From assembly GCA_013824325.1 (NCBI GenBank), contig PNNP01000003.1, forward strand, positions 1 through 35,257: a stretch of DNA of 35,257 bases, in the 5' to 3' direction. Position numbers and translations under genes: made by a program. Numbering within the stretch: the first letter of the stretch is position 1; each line of letters begins with the position of its first letter. Under the pieces are notes generated by a model. It was not told where the DNA came from, did no database searches, and was given only the letters and a program-made list of their open reading frames with translations. Below, in pieces: positions 35,027-35,257 of this stretch. The DNA comes from Thermodesulfovibrio sp. GTDB lineage: Bacteria; Nitrospirota; Thermodesulfovibrionia; Thermodesulfovibrionales; Dissulfurispiraceae.

Positions 35027-35257
35027 TTAGCTCTTTCCCTCTAAATTATAAATTTTCAATGAGGAATGTTTCGCAATAGCCCCGAAATCACCATCTTTAT
35101 GTAGAATTGAGCAGTTATAGGACAGGGCAACTACAGCAAGCAGGCTGTCAATAGCAGTGACAGTAACTCCCCTTCTCCTGAGGGCAAAGGCAAGCTCTGC
35201 AGTTTTATGCCAGTGTTCATCGCTTATGTGCAGCCAGTGAAGACCAGTGATCCGATG
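35027..35257 (-). CDS. PIN-domain protein (VapC-like), N-terminus beyond window
   Basis: Minus-strand frame open to the window edge: ...HWHKTAELAFALRRRGVTVTAIDSLLAVVALSYNCSILHKDGDFGAIAKHSSLKIYNLEGKS*, the C-terminal part of a VapC-type PIN domain. Confidence 0.8.
   Translation of the reverse strand, partial: HRITGLHWLHISDEHWHKTAELAFALRRRGVTVTAIDSLLAVVALSYNCSILHKDGDFGAIAKHSSLKIYNLEGKS

Noticed and set aside
5986-35028. Shared 13-mer ATGCGCATCAATT at 5986-5998 and 35016-35028
   Set aside because: Exact 13-nt matches are expected by chance in a 35-kb window; no extension on either side.
1-35257. CRISPR array, prophage or transposon
   Set aside because: No regularly spaced long repeats, Cas, phage or transposase-like proteins; the heptad arrays have no unique spacers between units.

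Overview
The window is a dense chromosomal housekeeping segment from a Gram-negative-type anaerobe. Nitrospirota or a similar deep lineage is a guess from gene content only. On + it carries archease-rtcB-mqnA, yajC-secD-secF-recJ-panB, rtcA, csp, a vapBC-type toxin-antitoxin pair, nnrE/D, pgeF, CBS-tsaE-nadK-udg4-HIT-gmhA, ruvC-ruvA-ruvB, queH-DUF2905-spoIID-like-queA-phoH-pgpH-ybeY and a membrane/spermidine-synthase fusion. On - it carries a metallophosphoesterase (cut by the left edge), two aldolases, an orphan Cys-containing protein, a cysteine synthase, alanine dehydrogenase, an aldehyde:ferredoxin oxidoreductase with a four-cluster ferredoxin partner, and a PIN-domain protein (cut by the right edge). 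I recognised no CRISPR array, prophage, IS element, rRNA or tRNA. The most striking structure is not a gene. At about a dozen places, short degenerate tandem arrays with a 7-nt period (one with 8 nt), often arranged as inverted pairs, lie inside housekeeping CDSs without breaking the frame (archease, recJ twice, nnr, udg, ruvC, spoIID-like, queA) or supply the stop codon and C-terminus (secF, recJ, queH). Other leads are a structured inverted-repeat element between panB and rtcA with partial copies after two other genes, a terminator-like hairpin in the csp leader, a six-Cys reading-frame extension beyond a TAA stop, and a ~104-nt ybeY/pgpH overlap in different frames.
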